A stretch of DNA of 44,085 nt from a virus: positions 1 through 44,085 of the IMG/VR virus record IMGVR_UViG_3300046791_000267. The stretch is one strand, 5' to 3'. The translations under genes and the position numbers were made by a program. Shown piece by piece: positions 25,295-32,152 of the stretch. Positions within the stretch are counted from its first letter, which is position 1. The number at the start of each line of letters is the position of its first letter. The notes below the pieces were generated by a model. The model searched no databases and had not been told where the DNA came from. It saw only the letters and a list, made by a program, of their open reading frames with translations.

Positions 25295-25638
25295 TGGTGC
25301 ACCCCCCCGGTGGGCGCGGGCGCCGGCGGTGCGGGCGCCGGCAGGGCGGGCTCGAGCGCGGCCTCGGCCTGGCGGACCATGAATTCCCAATCGTCCACGG
25401 TGCGCACCAGAGTCTCCCGGGTGGTCGGATCGAGCGAGAGATCGGCCCGAACGTAGGCCTGGAACCTGGCGCCGATCGCCCCGTGGATGGCGCGCGATGC
25501 GTCCACGAAGGCCCGGCTGGGCAGCTGGCCGGCGCCTGGCGCGGTGCACGAGCTCGGGACCACCACGAGGGCGGCGAAGGCGAAGGCGCTGAAGGCGAGC
25601 AGCAGGGCGACAATGGCGGAACACGATCGGGTTTTCAT
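25291..25638 (-). CDS. Exported or membrane-anchored small protein
   Basis: 115 residues, ATG overlapping the upstream stop (ATGA). A short basic start, then a hydrophobic stretch (residues 8-27, 'AIVALLLAFSAFAFAALVVV') followed by SSC at 29-31. Cys31 might be lipidated, but the residue at -3 is Pro, so the lipobox is weak. The rest is a helical domain ('SRAFVDASRAIHGAIGARF...', 'TRETLVRTVDDWEFMVRQAEAAL') and an Ala/Pro-rich tail. An o-spanin-like role or a cell-surface (exclusion-type) role are both possible; neither is shown. Confidence 0.6.
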   Translation of the reverse strand: MKTRSCSAIVALLLAFSAFAFAALVVVPSSCTAPGAGQLPSRAFVDASRAIHGAIGARFQAYVRADLSLDPTTRETLVRTVDDWEFMVRQAEAALEPALPAPAPPAPAPTGGVHQ

Positions 25639-25874
25639 GGGCGTGGGCTCCTGGCCGCCGCGCAGGGCGAGCGGCGCATGGGGTGGTGACGTTCGAAATC
25701 CAGCACGGCCTCGAGGCTGTAGCGGATCGTCCTATCCGGCAGTTTCGTGAACGCGGGCCCCCGATTCTGGCTTCGCCAGTTTCGCAGGGTGCCCTCGCCC
25801 ACGTGGGCCGCCCAGCGGCGGGCCAGCTCGGCCGGGGTGAAGGAATCCGATCGCATCCTTTCGTTCCGTGGCAT
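25635..25874 (-). CDS. Small helix-turn-helix DNA-binding protein
   Basis: 79 residues. 'FTPAELARRWAAHVGEGTLRNWRSQNRGPAFTKL' (residues 12-45) followed by 'DRTIRYSLEAVLDFER' is the winged helix-turn-helix pattern of AlpA/excisionase/MerR-type proteins, with a basic recognition helix (TLRNWRSQ). It heads a three-gene leftward operon and is divergent from the ParB-like gene, the usual place for a regulator controlling both directions. It could be a transcription regulator or an excisionase. No integrase is present, which favours regulator. Confidence 0.75.
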   Translation of the reverse strand: MPRNERMRSDSFTPAELARRWAAHVGEGTLRNWRSQNRGPAFTKLPDRTIRYSLEAVLDFERHHPMRRSPCAAARSPRP

Positions 25875-26006
25875 GGGAAAAGCCTACCGAAGCCCAGGGC
25901 GGAAATCATGGTTTCCTGTGGATAGATCGCGGCTTCGATTACATGCTCGGGGGTGGCGGCGCGCGGTGCGCCGGCCCCGCTCTCCGCGAATCTTTCCAGG
26001 TGTCCC
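25875..26006. promoter_or_regulatory. Divergent regulatory region
   Basis: The 132 bp between the leftward HTH gene and the rightward ParB-like gene. It contains TTTCCTGTGGATAG at 25913-25926: the TTTCCTGT part repeats the upstream block of the right-arm promoters, and TGTGGATAG is 8 of 9 to a DnaA box (reverse strand). A weak rightward promoter would be TGGATA-N17-CATGCT starting at 25919. On the other strand TAGGCT lies just ahead of the HTH start codon. Control by the HTH protein is expected from layout but no operator is proven. Confidence 0.4.
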
Positions 26007-27920
26007 ATGGCCAAAAAGCAAACTGCCGCGAAGCCCGCGGTTCCCCCGCGCGATCTCGAAAACCCGATCCTTGCCAGGCTGCCGCTGGTGAATAGCGTTT
26101 CGATTTCGGCGCCGGGGATCGTGTTCAACCCCGAAAATCCCGCGAAATTTCGCGCCGATTTCGATCAGCTGCGCGAGCTCGTGGCGTCGATCCAGCAGCA
26201 CGGAATCCTGCAGCCCCTGATCGTGCGACAAAAGACGCCAGGAGGGCCGCACGAGCTGATCGCCGGCGAGCGCCGGCTGCGCGCCGCGCGCCACCTGGGC
26301 ATGCTGGAGGTGCCCGCGCTGGTCTATGGGCCGGGCGAGGTGGACGACGCCCGCGCGCTCGAGATTGCGCTCGTGGAGAACATGCACCGCCGGGACCAGT
26401 CCCCCGTGGACGAGGCCGCGGCCTATGCCCTGCTGCGCGATCGGTACGGGTTCACGCTCGCCGATGTGGCCGCCCAGGTAGGCCGGCCGATCTCCCACGT
26501 GCACCGCCGCCTGGTGCTCACCGCGCTGGCGCCGGTGATCGCCGATCTCCTGCGCGCGGGCTGGATCAGCACCGGCGCGGCCGAGCAGTTTGCGCGCCTG
26601 CCCGATGCGAAGGAACAGCTGGAGGCCATTCGCAGGGCCTGGCAATCGGGCGCTGCCGACTGCTGGGGCGATGATCTCGAGATCGATGCAATCCTGCGCG
26701 GGAAGAAAAAGCCCGAGGAGCGCACGATCCTGCAGCCCCTGGGGTTCGCCGATGCGCGCAACGCGGTGGCCGAGATCACCCGCCGGCTGGACGGGGCCCC
26801 CTGGGATCTCGCCGATGCGGCGCTGCTGCCCGAGGCCGGCGCCTGCCTCTCCTGCCCGAAACGTGCCAGCGCCCAGGAAACGCTATTCGGCGCCGATTTC
26901 GGCGCGCCAGAGAGCGAGGATTCCTGCATGGATTCGGCCTGCTGGGGCCGCAAGGCCGTAGCGTTCTCGCTCGCGGCGATTGCCAAGGCGAAGGAAATCG
27001 GCGCCGAGGTGGTCTCGAAAAAGGAATCGGCGCGGCTGTATCCGAACGGCACCTATCTGGCCGACCACGCCCTGCTGGACGTCGATCGCCCCTGCGATCT
27101 GCCTGGCCGGCGCGGCTCGTGGCGCTCGGTGGCGAAGGAAATCCTGCCCGATCTCGAATTGAAGGTGGCCACCGATCGGGACGGTGGCGTGCACACCCTC
27201 GTGGGGAAAAAGGAATTGATCGCGGCCGCGAAAAAATCGGGCCTGATCAAACCCGAGAAGGTGGCCGCGCGGGATTCGGAGAGCGCGCGGCGCGCGAATG
27301 AGCTCGCCGCGGCGAAGGCCCAAAAGGCCCTTGCCGATGCGGTGATCGATCGGGCGCTCGAGAATGAAATCGGATTCGAGGGCCCGGGCAATTCGCGCGA
27401 GGAGACAATCGAGCACGATCTCGGCCTGTGGGAATTCCTCGCCCGCGGCCTCCTCGGCCGAGCTCTGCACGATTCGAAGCGCGAGCTGGCGCGCCGGCAT
27501 TCTCGCAGCCTGCCGGAACCCATGAAAGCCCAGGACGTTTCGGAGCTGCTGCTCGCGGCCCTCGCGGATAACGTCAAGGCGGATCGCGGGCCGCGCCTGC
27601 GGGCGCTGCGCCACCTGTGCCTCGAGGTGATCGCGGCCACGGGAATCAGCGGCCAGGATTACGGTTTCGAATGCGGGGACCTGGGCAATTTCGAATCGGA
27701 CCACGGCCTGGGGCCGGCAGTCGAATGGCTGGCGAGTTTCTGCGAGGTGGATATCGGCAAGGTCCAGAAGGGCCTCGAGGACGAAAAGAAAAAGGCGGCG
27801 GCGAACAAAAAGCCCGCGGCCGCGGTGGTGAAGGCCAAGCCTGCGCGCGCGAAAAAGGCGGCGCGCGGGAAGGCGGCGAAGGTGAAGAAATCAGCGCGCG
27901 GCAAGGCCGCGAAGGATTGA
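26007..27920 (+). CDS. ParB/RepB/Spo0J family protein
   Basis: 637 residues. N-terminal ParB domain: 'LVASIQQHGILQPLIVR' (58-74), the nucleotide-binding GERRLRAA box (87-94), and ENMHRRDQSPVDEAAAY (125-141). A helix-turn-helix follows ('FTLADVAAQVGRPISHVHRRL', 149-169). Further on is a Cys cluster, Cys279/282 and Cys306/311, as in PRTRC-type ParB proteins. The tail (about 595-637) is Lys/Ala-rich and likely binds nucleic acid. The upstream frame is open to 25953, but the ATG at 26007 has an AGG-containing leader. There is no ParA beside it. Roles could be DNA binding for segregation, replication or gene control. Confidence 0.88.
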   Translation: MAKKQTAAKPAVPPRDLENPILARLPLVNSVSISAPGIVFNPENPAKFRADFDQLRELVASIQQHGILQPLIVRQKTPGGPHELIAGERRLRAARHLGMLEVPALVYGPGEVDDARALEIALVENMHRRDQSPVDEAAAYALLRDRYGFTLADVAAQVGRPISHVHRRLVLTALAPVIADLLRAGWISTGAAEQFARLPDAKEQLEAIRRAWQSGAADCWGDDLEIDAILRGKKKPEERTILQPLGFADARNAVAEITRRLDGAPWDLADAALLPEAGACLSCPKRASAQETLFGADFGAPESEDSCMDSACWGRKAVAFSLAAIAKAKEIGAEVVSKKESARLYPNGTYLADHALLDVDRPCDLPGRRGSWRSVAKEILPDLELKVATDRDGGVHTLVGKKELIAAAKKSGLIKPEKVAARDSESARRANELAAAKAQKALADAVIDRALENEIGFEGPGNSREETIEHDLGLWEFLARGLLGRALHDSKRELARRHSRSLPEPMKAQDVSELLLAALADNVKADRGPRLRALRHLCLEVIAATGISGQDYGFECGDLGNFESDHGLGPAVEWLASFCEVDIGKVQKGLEDEKKKAAANKKPAAAVVKAKPARAKKAARGKAAKVKKSARGKAAKD

Positions 27921-27923
27921 ACC

Positions 27924-28499
27924 ATGGGAAAGCGTAAGGCCAGGGTGGTGGACGAATCGACCGGCGAGGATCTGGGCGAGGTGGAGATCACCGCGGCGAG
28001 CGATGTGCTCGATTTTCCGCGGAAGCCGATGTTCGAAACGCCAGAAGCGGCGATCAAGGCGATACGAAATCAACGGATCACCTGCGATCGCCTGGACGAG
28101 GAGGCCGAGAGCGCGAAGGCCCAGGCGAAGGCCGCGAAGCTCTCGCTGGACACCGAGGAGAGCGTGCTGCGCCGCATGCTGCGCGAGCTCGGCCAACTGA
28201 AGCTGTTCGGCGCGCTGCTGCTGCTCTCGCTGGGGCTCGCGGCCTGCTCGCCGGCGGCCGCCGATCAGGACCCCCTCGGCCCCGGCGCACCCGGCGGCTG
28301 GGACGATCTGAAAACGCGGGCGGACGATTTCGTGCTGATCGAGCCGGGCACCGCGCCCAATACCGGCGTGGCGGTGCTGTTCGATACCCGGCATTCAAAG
28401 GCCTGGGTGGTGGTGGGCCAGCCCTCGGGCCAGCACCTGGGCCTGGATGGCCAGGTGTCGGCGAAATCCTGGAACGCTCTCGCACCGATCGACTGGTGA
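27924..28499 (+). CDS. Coiled coil joined to a lipoprotein-like segment
   Basis: 191 residues, 3 bases after the ParB stop. Residues 36-92 form a charged helix with heptads ('RITCDRLDEEAESAKAQAKAAKLSLDTEESVLRRMLREL'). This runs directly into residues 93-108, 'KLFGALLLLSLGLAAC', a classic signal peptide with lipobox LAAC (Cys108), preceded by Met85. Residues 109-191 are a small globular domain ending in 'LAPIDW'. An internal in-frame start at 28176 would give a separate 107-residue lipoprotein. No family recognised. Confidence 0.6.
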   Translation: MGKRKARVVDESTGEDLGEVEITAASDVLDFPRKPMFETPEAAIKAIRNQRITCDRLDEEAESAKAQAKAAKLSLDTEESVLRRMLRELGQLKLFGALLLLSLGLAACSPAAADQDPLGPGAPGGWDDLKTRADDFVLIEPGTAPNTGVAVLFDTRHSKAWVVVGQPSGQHLGLDGQVSAKSWNALAPIDW

Positions 28500-28503
28500 G
28501 CGC

Positions 28504-29457
28504 ATGGGCGCCACCACCACGATCGAATGGACCGATGCAACCTGGAACCCGATCGGCGGCTGCCGGCGGGTTTCACCGGGCTGCCAAAACTGCTACGCCG
28601 AGCGGTTCGCCTATCGGTTCTCGGGCGAGGGCCTGCCTTTCGAGGGCCTGGTGCGCGAAACGGCCCAGGGCCCGCGCTGGACGGGGAAAACCACCCTGCG
28701 CGCGAAATCGCTGGCCTGGCCGCTCTCCGCGCACCCGCGGCGCTGTTTCGTGGCGAGTCTCTCCGACGTTTTTCAGGAGGGCCTCGAGGAGGAAATCTCG
28801 GTGGCGATCTGGGGCGTTATGGCGGCCCTGCCGCGCTGGACGTTCCAGGCGCTCACGAAACGGCCGGCGCGCGCCCTCGAGATTCTCTCGCGCACCACCC
28901 GCGCCGGCGCGCTGGCGGCCGCGGCGCGCCGGCTCGAGGGCCCGCGCGATCGCGCCCGCCTGCAGCGCGCCGAGCACGCGGTGGCGCTGCGCGCCTGGCC
29001 GCCCCCGAACGTCTGGCTGGGAACGTCGGTCGAGGACCAGGAGCGCGCCGAGGAGCGGATCCCGCCGCTGCTCGAGGCGCCGGCGGCGCTGCGTTTCATT
29101 TCGGCCGAGCCCCTGCTCGGGCCGCTCTCTCTCTCACCCTGGCTCTCGCCGCGCGGCGAAACGCCGGCGGTGCTGGGAGCCCCGCACGGGGTGCGCTGGG
29201 TGATCGCTGGCGGCGAGTCTGGGCCTGGAGCTCGGCCGGTGCATCCAGACTGGATCCGAGCGCTGCGCGATCAATGCCGCGCGATCGGCACCGCGTTCTT
29301 TTTCAAGCAATGGGGCGCGTGGGCCCCGAGCAATTTCGAGGTGGAGGGCTCGCGGGTGCTCTCCTGCCCGCACTACGGCCCGGCCCACGTGATCCCCTGG
29401 CGCGCGAACGATATCGGCCGCCTGCTGGATGGCGCGATCTGGAGCGAAACCCCATGA
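28504..29457 (+). CDS. DUF5131 (phage Gp37/Gp68) family protein
   Basis: 317 residues. The N-terminal 'IEWTDATWNPIGGC' then 'RRVSPGCQNCYAERF' gives Cys20, Cys27 and Cys30, the three-Cys arrangement that led others to link this family to radical-SAM-like chemistry. Further hallmarks are 'CFVASLSDVFQEGLEEE', 'WTFQALTKRPAR', 'NVWLGTSVEDQE', 'RFISAEPLLGPL' and 'WVIAGGESGPGARP', and the 'FFFKQWG' motif near the end. The frame opens earlier (28447) but ATG at 28504 follows the previous stop closely. A nucleic-acid modification role is plausible, not shown. Confidence 0.9.
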   Translation: MGATTTIEWTDATWNPIGGCRRVSPGCQNCYAERFAYRFSGEGLPFEGLVRETAQGPRWTGKTTLRAKSLAWPLSAHPRRCFVASLSDVFQEGLEEEISVAIWGVMAALPRWTFQALTKRPARALEILSRTTRAGALAAAARRLEGPRDRARLQRAEHAVALRAWPPPNVWLGTSVEDQERAEERIPPLLEAPAALRFISAEPLLGPLSLSPWLSPRGETPAVLGAPHGVRWVIAGGESGPGARPVHPDWIRALRDQCRAIGTAFFFKQWGAWAPSNFEVEGSRVLSCPHYGPAHVIPWRANDIGRLLDGAIWSETP

Positions 29458-29840
29458 GCGATCCCACGCCCCCGCTATTCGATCTGATCCCGAAATGGCA
29501 AAAGCCCGCGGCCCAGGCGCCGGCGCCGCCGCGCACCGAGCAGGCGCGGCAGCTGAAACGGGTGAGCGGCGCCCTCGCCGATCTGGTGCTTTCGTTTCTG
29601 CGCGAGCGGGGCGTGGGCGGCTCGTTTCGAATGTCCGACCTGGGCAAACACGTGCAGGACCGCCACCCCTGCGCGCCGGGTTCAGAAAGCCGGATCCTGC
29701 GCAGCCTGCGCGCCAGCGGGGTGATCGGTTACGACCTGCTGAACCGAACCCATTCGCTGTACCGAATCACGAAACTGCAGCTCGCACCCCAGGCGCGCCC
29801 CGGCGCGGCCGTGGAATCCGAGCGGCGCGATCTGGAATAG
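29454..29840 (+). CDS. Winged-helix-like phage protein
   Basis: 128 residues, ATG overlapping the previous TGA. Pro/Ala-rich start, then 'LADLVLSFLRERGVGGSFRMSDLGKHVQDRHPCAPGSESRILRSLRASGVIGYDLLNRTHSLYRI', a winged-helix pattern: helix, helix, recognition helix (SESRILRSLRASG), then a two-strand wing. It probably binds DNA. Its genome context (between DUF5131 and ASCH-like) does not give the target. Confidence 0.65.
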   Translation: MSDPTPPLFDLIPKWQKPAAQAPAPPRTEQARQLKRVSGALADLVLSFLRERGVGGSFRMSDLGKHVQDRHPCAPGSESRILRSLRASGVIGYDLLNRTHSLYRITKLQLAPQARPGAAVESERRDLE

Positions 29841-29852
29841 GAGCCCTGCAGC

Positions 29853-30584
29853 ATGGCCACCCCCACGGCACGCTCGCGCCCGATCATTTTTTCTGACGTC
29901 ATGGTGCGGGCGATTCTCGCCGGCCGGAAAACCCAGACCCGGCGAACCGTGAAAAACCCTGGCACGTGCTCCTCGTGCTGGGAGGCGGGCGCGGTGGCGC
30001 ACAACGCTCCCGAGCTGCACCACGCCGATGGCGCGCCGAATCTGGCTGGCGAAGTCTTTGGGACGGCTCCGTACCTGCGAACCGGCTACTGCTATGAGAA
30101 CGAGCTCGCAGGCGAGCGAATTCGCTGCCCCTATGGCCAGGCTGGTGATCGGCTCTGGGTGCGCGAGGCCTATCGGTTCTCCGAGGACCCCGTGGACGAG
30201 CTCGCCCCGCTGCGCGTGCACTATCGCGCCGATGCTCTCGAGCGATCCCTGCAGCAGGCCCAGGCCGCGCGCGGCGGCCTCACCGCGGCCTGGCATTCGC
30301 CGATCTATATGCCGCGGCTCGCCTGCAGGCTCGAGCTGGAAATCCTTTCGGTGCGCGTCGAGCGGCTCCAGCAGATCAGCGCTCCCGATGCCGTGGCCGA
30401 AGGCCTGGTTTCCTGGAGCGATCCGCCGCGCGTGACCGAACCGCATTATGGGTTTCAGCGCGCCGACGTCTGGGAGACTGACCCTCGAAAGACTTTCGCG
30501 CGCGGCTGGGATGCGATCAACGGCAAGCGCGCGCCCTGGGCGAGTAACCCATGGGTCTGGGTGGTCGAGTTTCGCCGCGCCTAG
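29853..30584 (+). CDS. ASCH-like domain phage protein
   Basis: 243 residues. It starts 'IIFSDVMVRAILAGRKTQTRRTVKNP' (residues 11-36), then 'CPYGQAGDRLWVREAYRFS', 'HSPIYMPRLACRLELEILSVRVERLQQISAPDAVAEG' and ends 'WDAINGKRAPWASNPWVWVVEFRR'. This is the widespread phage form of the ASCH/PUA-like fold, which binds RNA or modified nucleotides. A CxxC pair (residues 39-42, TCSSCW) is an extra. The protein is common in phages next to DUF5131 genes (recall). Molecular function not established. Confidence 0.8.
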   Translation: MATPTARSRPIIFSDVMVRAILAGRKTQTRRTVKNPGTCSSCWEAGAVAHNAPELHHADGAPNLAGEVFGTAPYLRTGYCYENELAGERIRCPYGQAGDRLWVREAYRFSEDPVDELAPLRVHYRADALERSLQQAQAARGGLTAAWHSPIYMPRLACRLELEILSVRVERLQQISAPDAVAEGLVSWSDPPRVTEPHYGFQRADVWETDPRKTFARGWDAINGKRAPWASNPWVWVVEFRRA

Positions 30585-30621
30585 CCTCTTTATCGGATTA
30601 CCTGAAACCGAGAAAAACCCC

Positions 30622-30945
30622 ATGACTGATCCCGAGACCGAACCCAAGGCCCTGGTCGAAACCGAGCCCTCGAGCGAACCGGCCGAGGACCCGATCGAGC
30701 GCTACCGTTCCGCGGTGCAGGCCTGTTTCATGGTCGGAACGATCCTGGCGCAGCACGATCTGCCGGCGCTGCTGGGCGAGATCGCCAGCGCCGAGGCCCT
30801 CGGGCCGATCCTGGATCCCACCCTGTGGATCCAAAAGCACAAGGCCATGGAGCAGGATCGAAAGCTGATCGCGGCGGCGATGCCGCTGCGCGAGCTCGTG
30901 CTGCAGCTGCAGAAGGCCAGAACGGTGCCCCATGGCCTTCGCTGA
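30622..30945 (+). CDS. Unknown small protein
   Basis: 107 residues, starting after a 37-base gap with GAGAAAAACCCC before the ATG. The first 30 residues are acidic and Pro/Glu-rich; the rest is helical ('ERYRSAVQACFMVGTILAQHDLPALLGEIASAEALGPILDPTLW', 'KHKAMEQDRKLIAAAMPLRELVLQLQKA'). No family recognised. Its end overlaps the next gene by 14 bases, so the pair is probably translationally coupled. Confidence 0.6.
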   Translation: MTDPETEPKALVETEPSSEPAEDPIERYRSAVQACFMVGTILAQHDLPALLGEIASAEALGPILDPTLWIQKHKAMEQDRKLIAAAMPLRELVLQLQKARTVPHGLR

Positions 30946-31405
30946 AAATACTTCCGTCCCTGTGGACCGCTCGCGCGCCGAGATCGAGCAGCTTATCTCG
31001 AAATTCGGCTGCACGAAATTCGCCACCATGCTGGACGAGCACCACGCGGTGATCGGTTTCGTGGCGCGCGGCCGCGCGGTGCGATTCCTGCTACCGCTGC
31101 CCGATCCGAAGGCCGATCAGTTTCGATTCAAGCTGGATCGGTACAGCTGTAAGAAATTCCGCACCCCCGACCAGGCGCGCGAGGCTTTCGAGCAGGAGCA
31201 GCGGCGCCTGTGGCGCGCGCTGGCGCTGGTGATCAAGGCGAAGCTCGAGGCCGTGGAGAGCGGGATAACCACTTTCGAGCACGAATTCCTCGCCCATTTC
31301 CTGCAGCCCAACGGGATGACGATCGGCGATTCGATAATCCCGAAACTCGACCAGGTGGCCATGGGCAAGGCCACGCCGATGCTGCTCCTCGCCGGGGAAA
31401 CCTAA
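30932..31405 (+). CDS. Conserved phage protein of unknown function
   Basis: 157 residues. 'PVDRSRAEIEQLISKFGCTKFATMLDEHHAVIGFVARGRAVRFLLPLPDP' (residues 10-59), then 'FEQEQRRLWRALALVIKAKLEAVESGITTFEHEFLAHFLQPNGMTIGDSIIPKLDQ', is a pattern I recall from many phage genomes, with alternating strands followed by helices. Function of that family is not known to me. It overlaps both neighbours. Confidence 0.75.
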   Translation: MAFAENTSVPVDRSRAEIEQLISKFGCTKFATMLDEHHAVIGFVARGRAVRFLLPLPDPKADQFRFKLDRYSCKKFRTPDQAREAFEQEQRRLWRALALVIKAKLEAVESGITTFEHEFLAHFLQPNGMTIGDSIIPKLDQVAMGKATPMLLLAGET

Positions 31406-31614
31406 TGATGGCGCCGCCGGATTTCTTCCCCCTCTCGATCGAGCACTACCAGCTGCAGCTCGAGCGCCTGCAGCACCGCCGCACCCAGCAGGCCCTGATC
31501 GAGGCGCGCCGCGAGCTCGTGCGCGCGCGCCGCTCCCAGCTGCCGCTGCGCTGGGCGGTGGTGCTGCTCCTGGTCTCGCATGCCGTGCTGGTGGTGCGCG
31601 CCCTGTGGCCATGA
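31405..31614 (+). CDS. Small tail-anchored membrane protein
   Basis: 69 residues; ATG overlaps the previous stop (TAATG) and a second ATG follows at once. A helical, Gln/Arg-rich soluble part ('HYQLQLERLQHRRTQQALIEARRELVRARR') ends in one membrane segment (about residues 49-66, 'WAVVLLLVSHAVLVVRAL'). The C-terminal anchor places the helix in the cytoplasm. No family recognised. Confidence 0.65.
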   Translation: MMAPPDFFPLSIEHYQLQLERLQHRRTQQALIEARRELVRARRSQLPLRWAVVLLLVSHAVLVVRALWP

Positions 31615-32063
31615 CCCCCGCCTGGAATGCCGGCCCCACGCTCGACTTCTGCGCGCGGTGCGGAAAAAGCCTGCCGCGCGAGCTGGATCGATTCCTGCTG
31701 GGCGGTTCCACCTACTGCGCCGCCTGCACTCCAAGCTGGCGCGGGCGAGCGAACGCCAGGGCCATTCTGCCGCCCGAGCGCGCGAGCGAACCGCGGCCCG
31801 CGGCGCAGCTCGCCGATAGCGGCCAGCTGCACCCCTCGATCCTCGAGGATCTGCTCGGCCGCGAGCGGCTGATAATCGCTTTCCTGCGCGGCCAGGCGAT
31901 CCCCTGGGGGCCGTGCACGAAATTCCCGGGCAGGCGCTGGGCCTGCCACCGGCGAATCGGCGGAAAATGGCCGATGGAAAACTGGTGCTCAAATTGCCTG
32001 GGATGGCTCGCGCTCGGCCTGGCGGTGGAAATGCAGCGCGCTGGCCTGCGGCCGCGCCGATAG
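31611..32063 (+). CDS. Zinc-ribbon protein
   Basis: 150 residues from an ATG overlapping the preceding stop; a GTG two codons earlier (31605) is also possible. 'CARCGKSLPRELDRFLLGGSTYCAACTPSW' (residues 14-43) holds two CxxC pairs in zinc-ribbon spacing, and a second Cys group (GPCTKFPGRRWACHRR...WCSNCLGW) lies near residues 100-130. Binding to nucleic acid or protein is likely; no family recognised. It is followed by a 89-base gap. Confidence 0.65.
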   Translation: MTPAWNAGPTLDFCARCGKSLPRELDRFLLGGSTYCAACTPSWRGRANARAILPPERASEPRPAAQLADSGQLHPSILEDLLGRERLIIAFLRGQAIPWGPCTKFPGRRWACHRRIGGKWPMENWCSNCLGWLALGLAVEMQRAGLRPRR

Positions 32064-32152
32064 AATCGCGCTGCTGGTTCTGGTGCCCGCGCGCGCTGCT
32101 CGGCCATGGCGGCCGCGCGGGTTTTCCCTCCCGCATGGCGAGGCCTGAGACT

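Noticed and set aside
25635-25874. HTH protein considered as an excisionase of an integrating phage
   Set aside because: No integrase or attachment site was found; a regulator role is equally consistent with the fold and fits the divergent layout.
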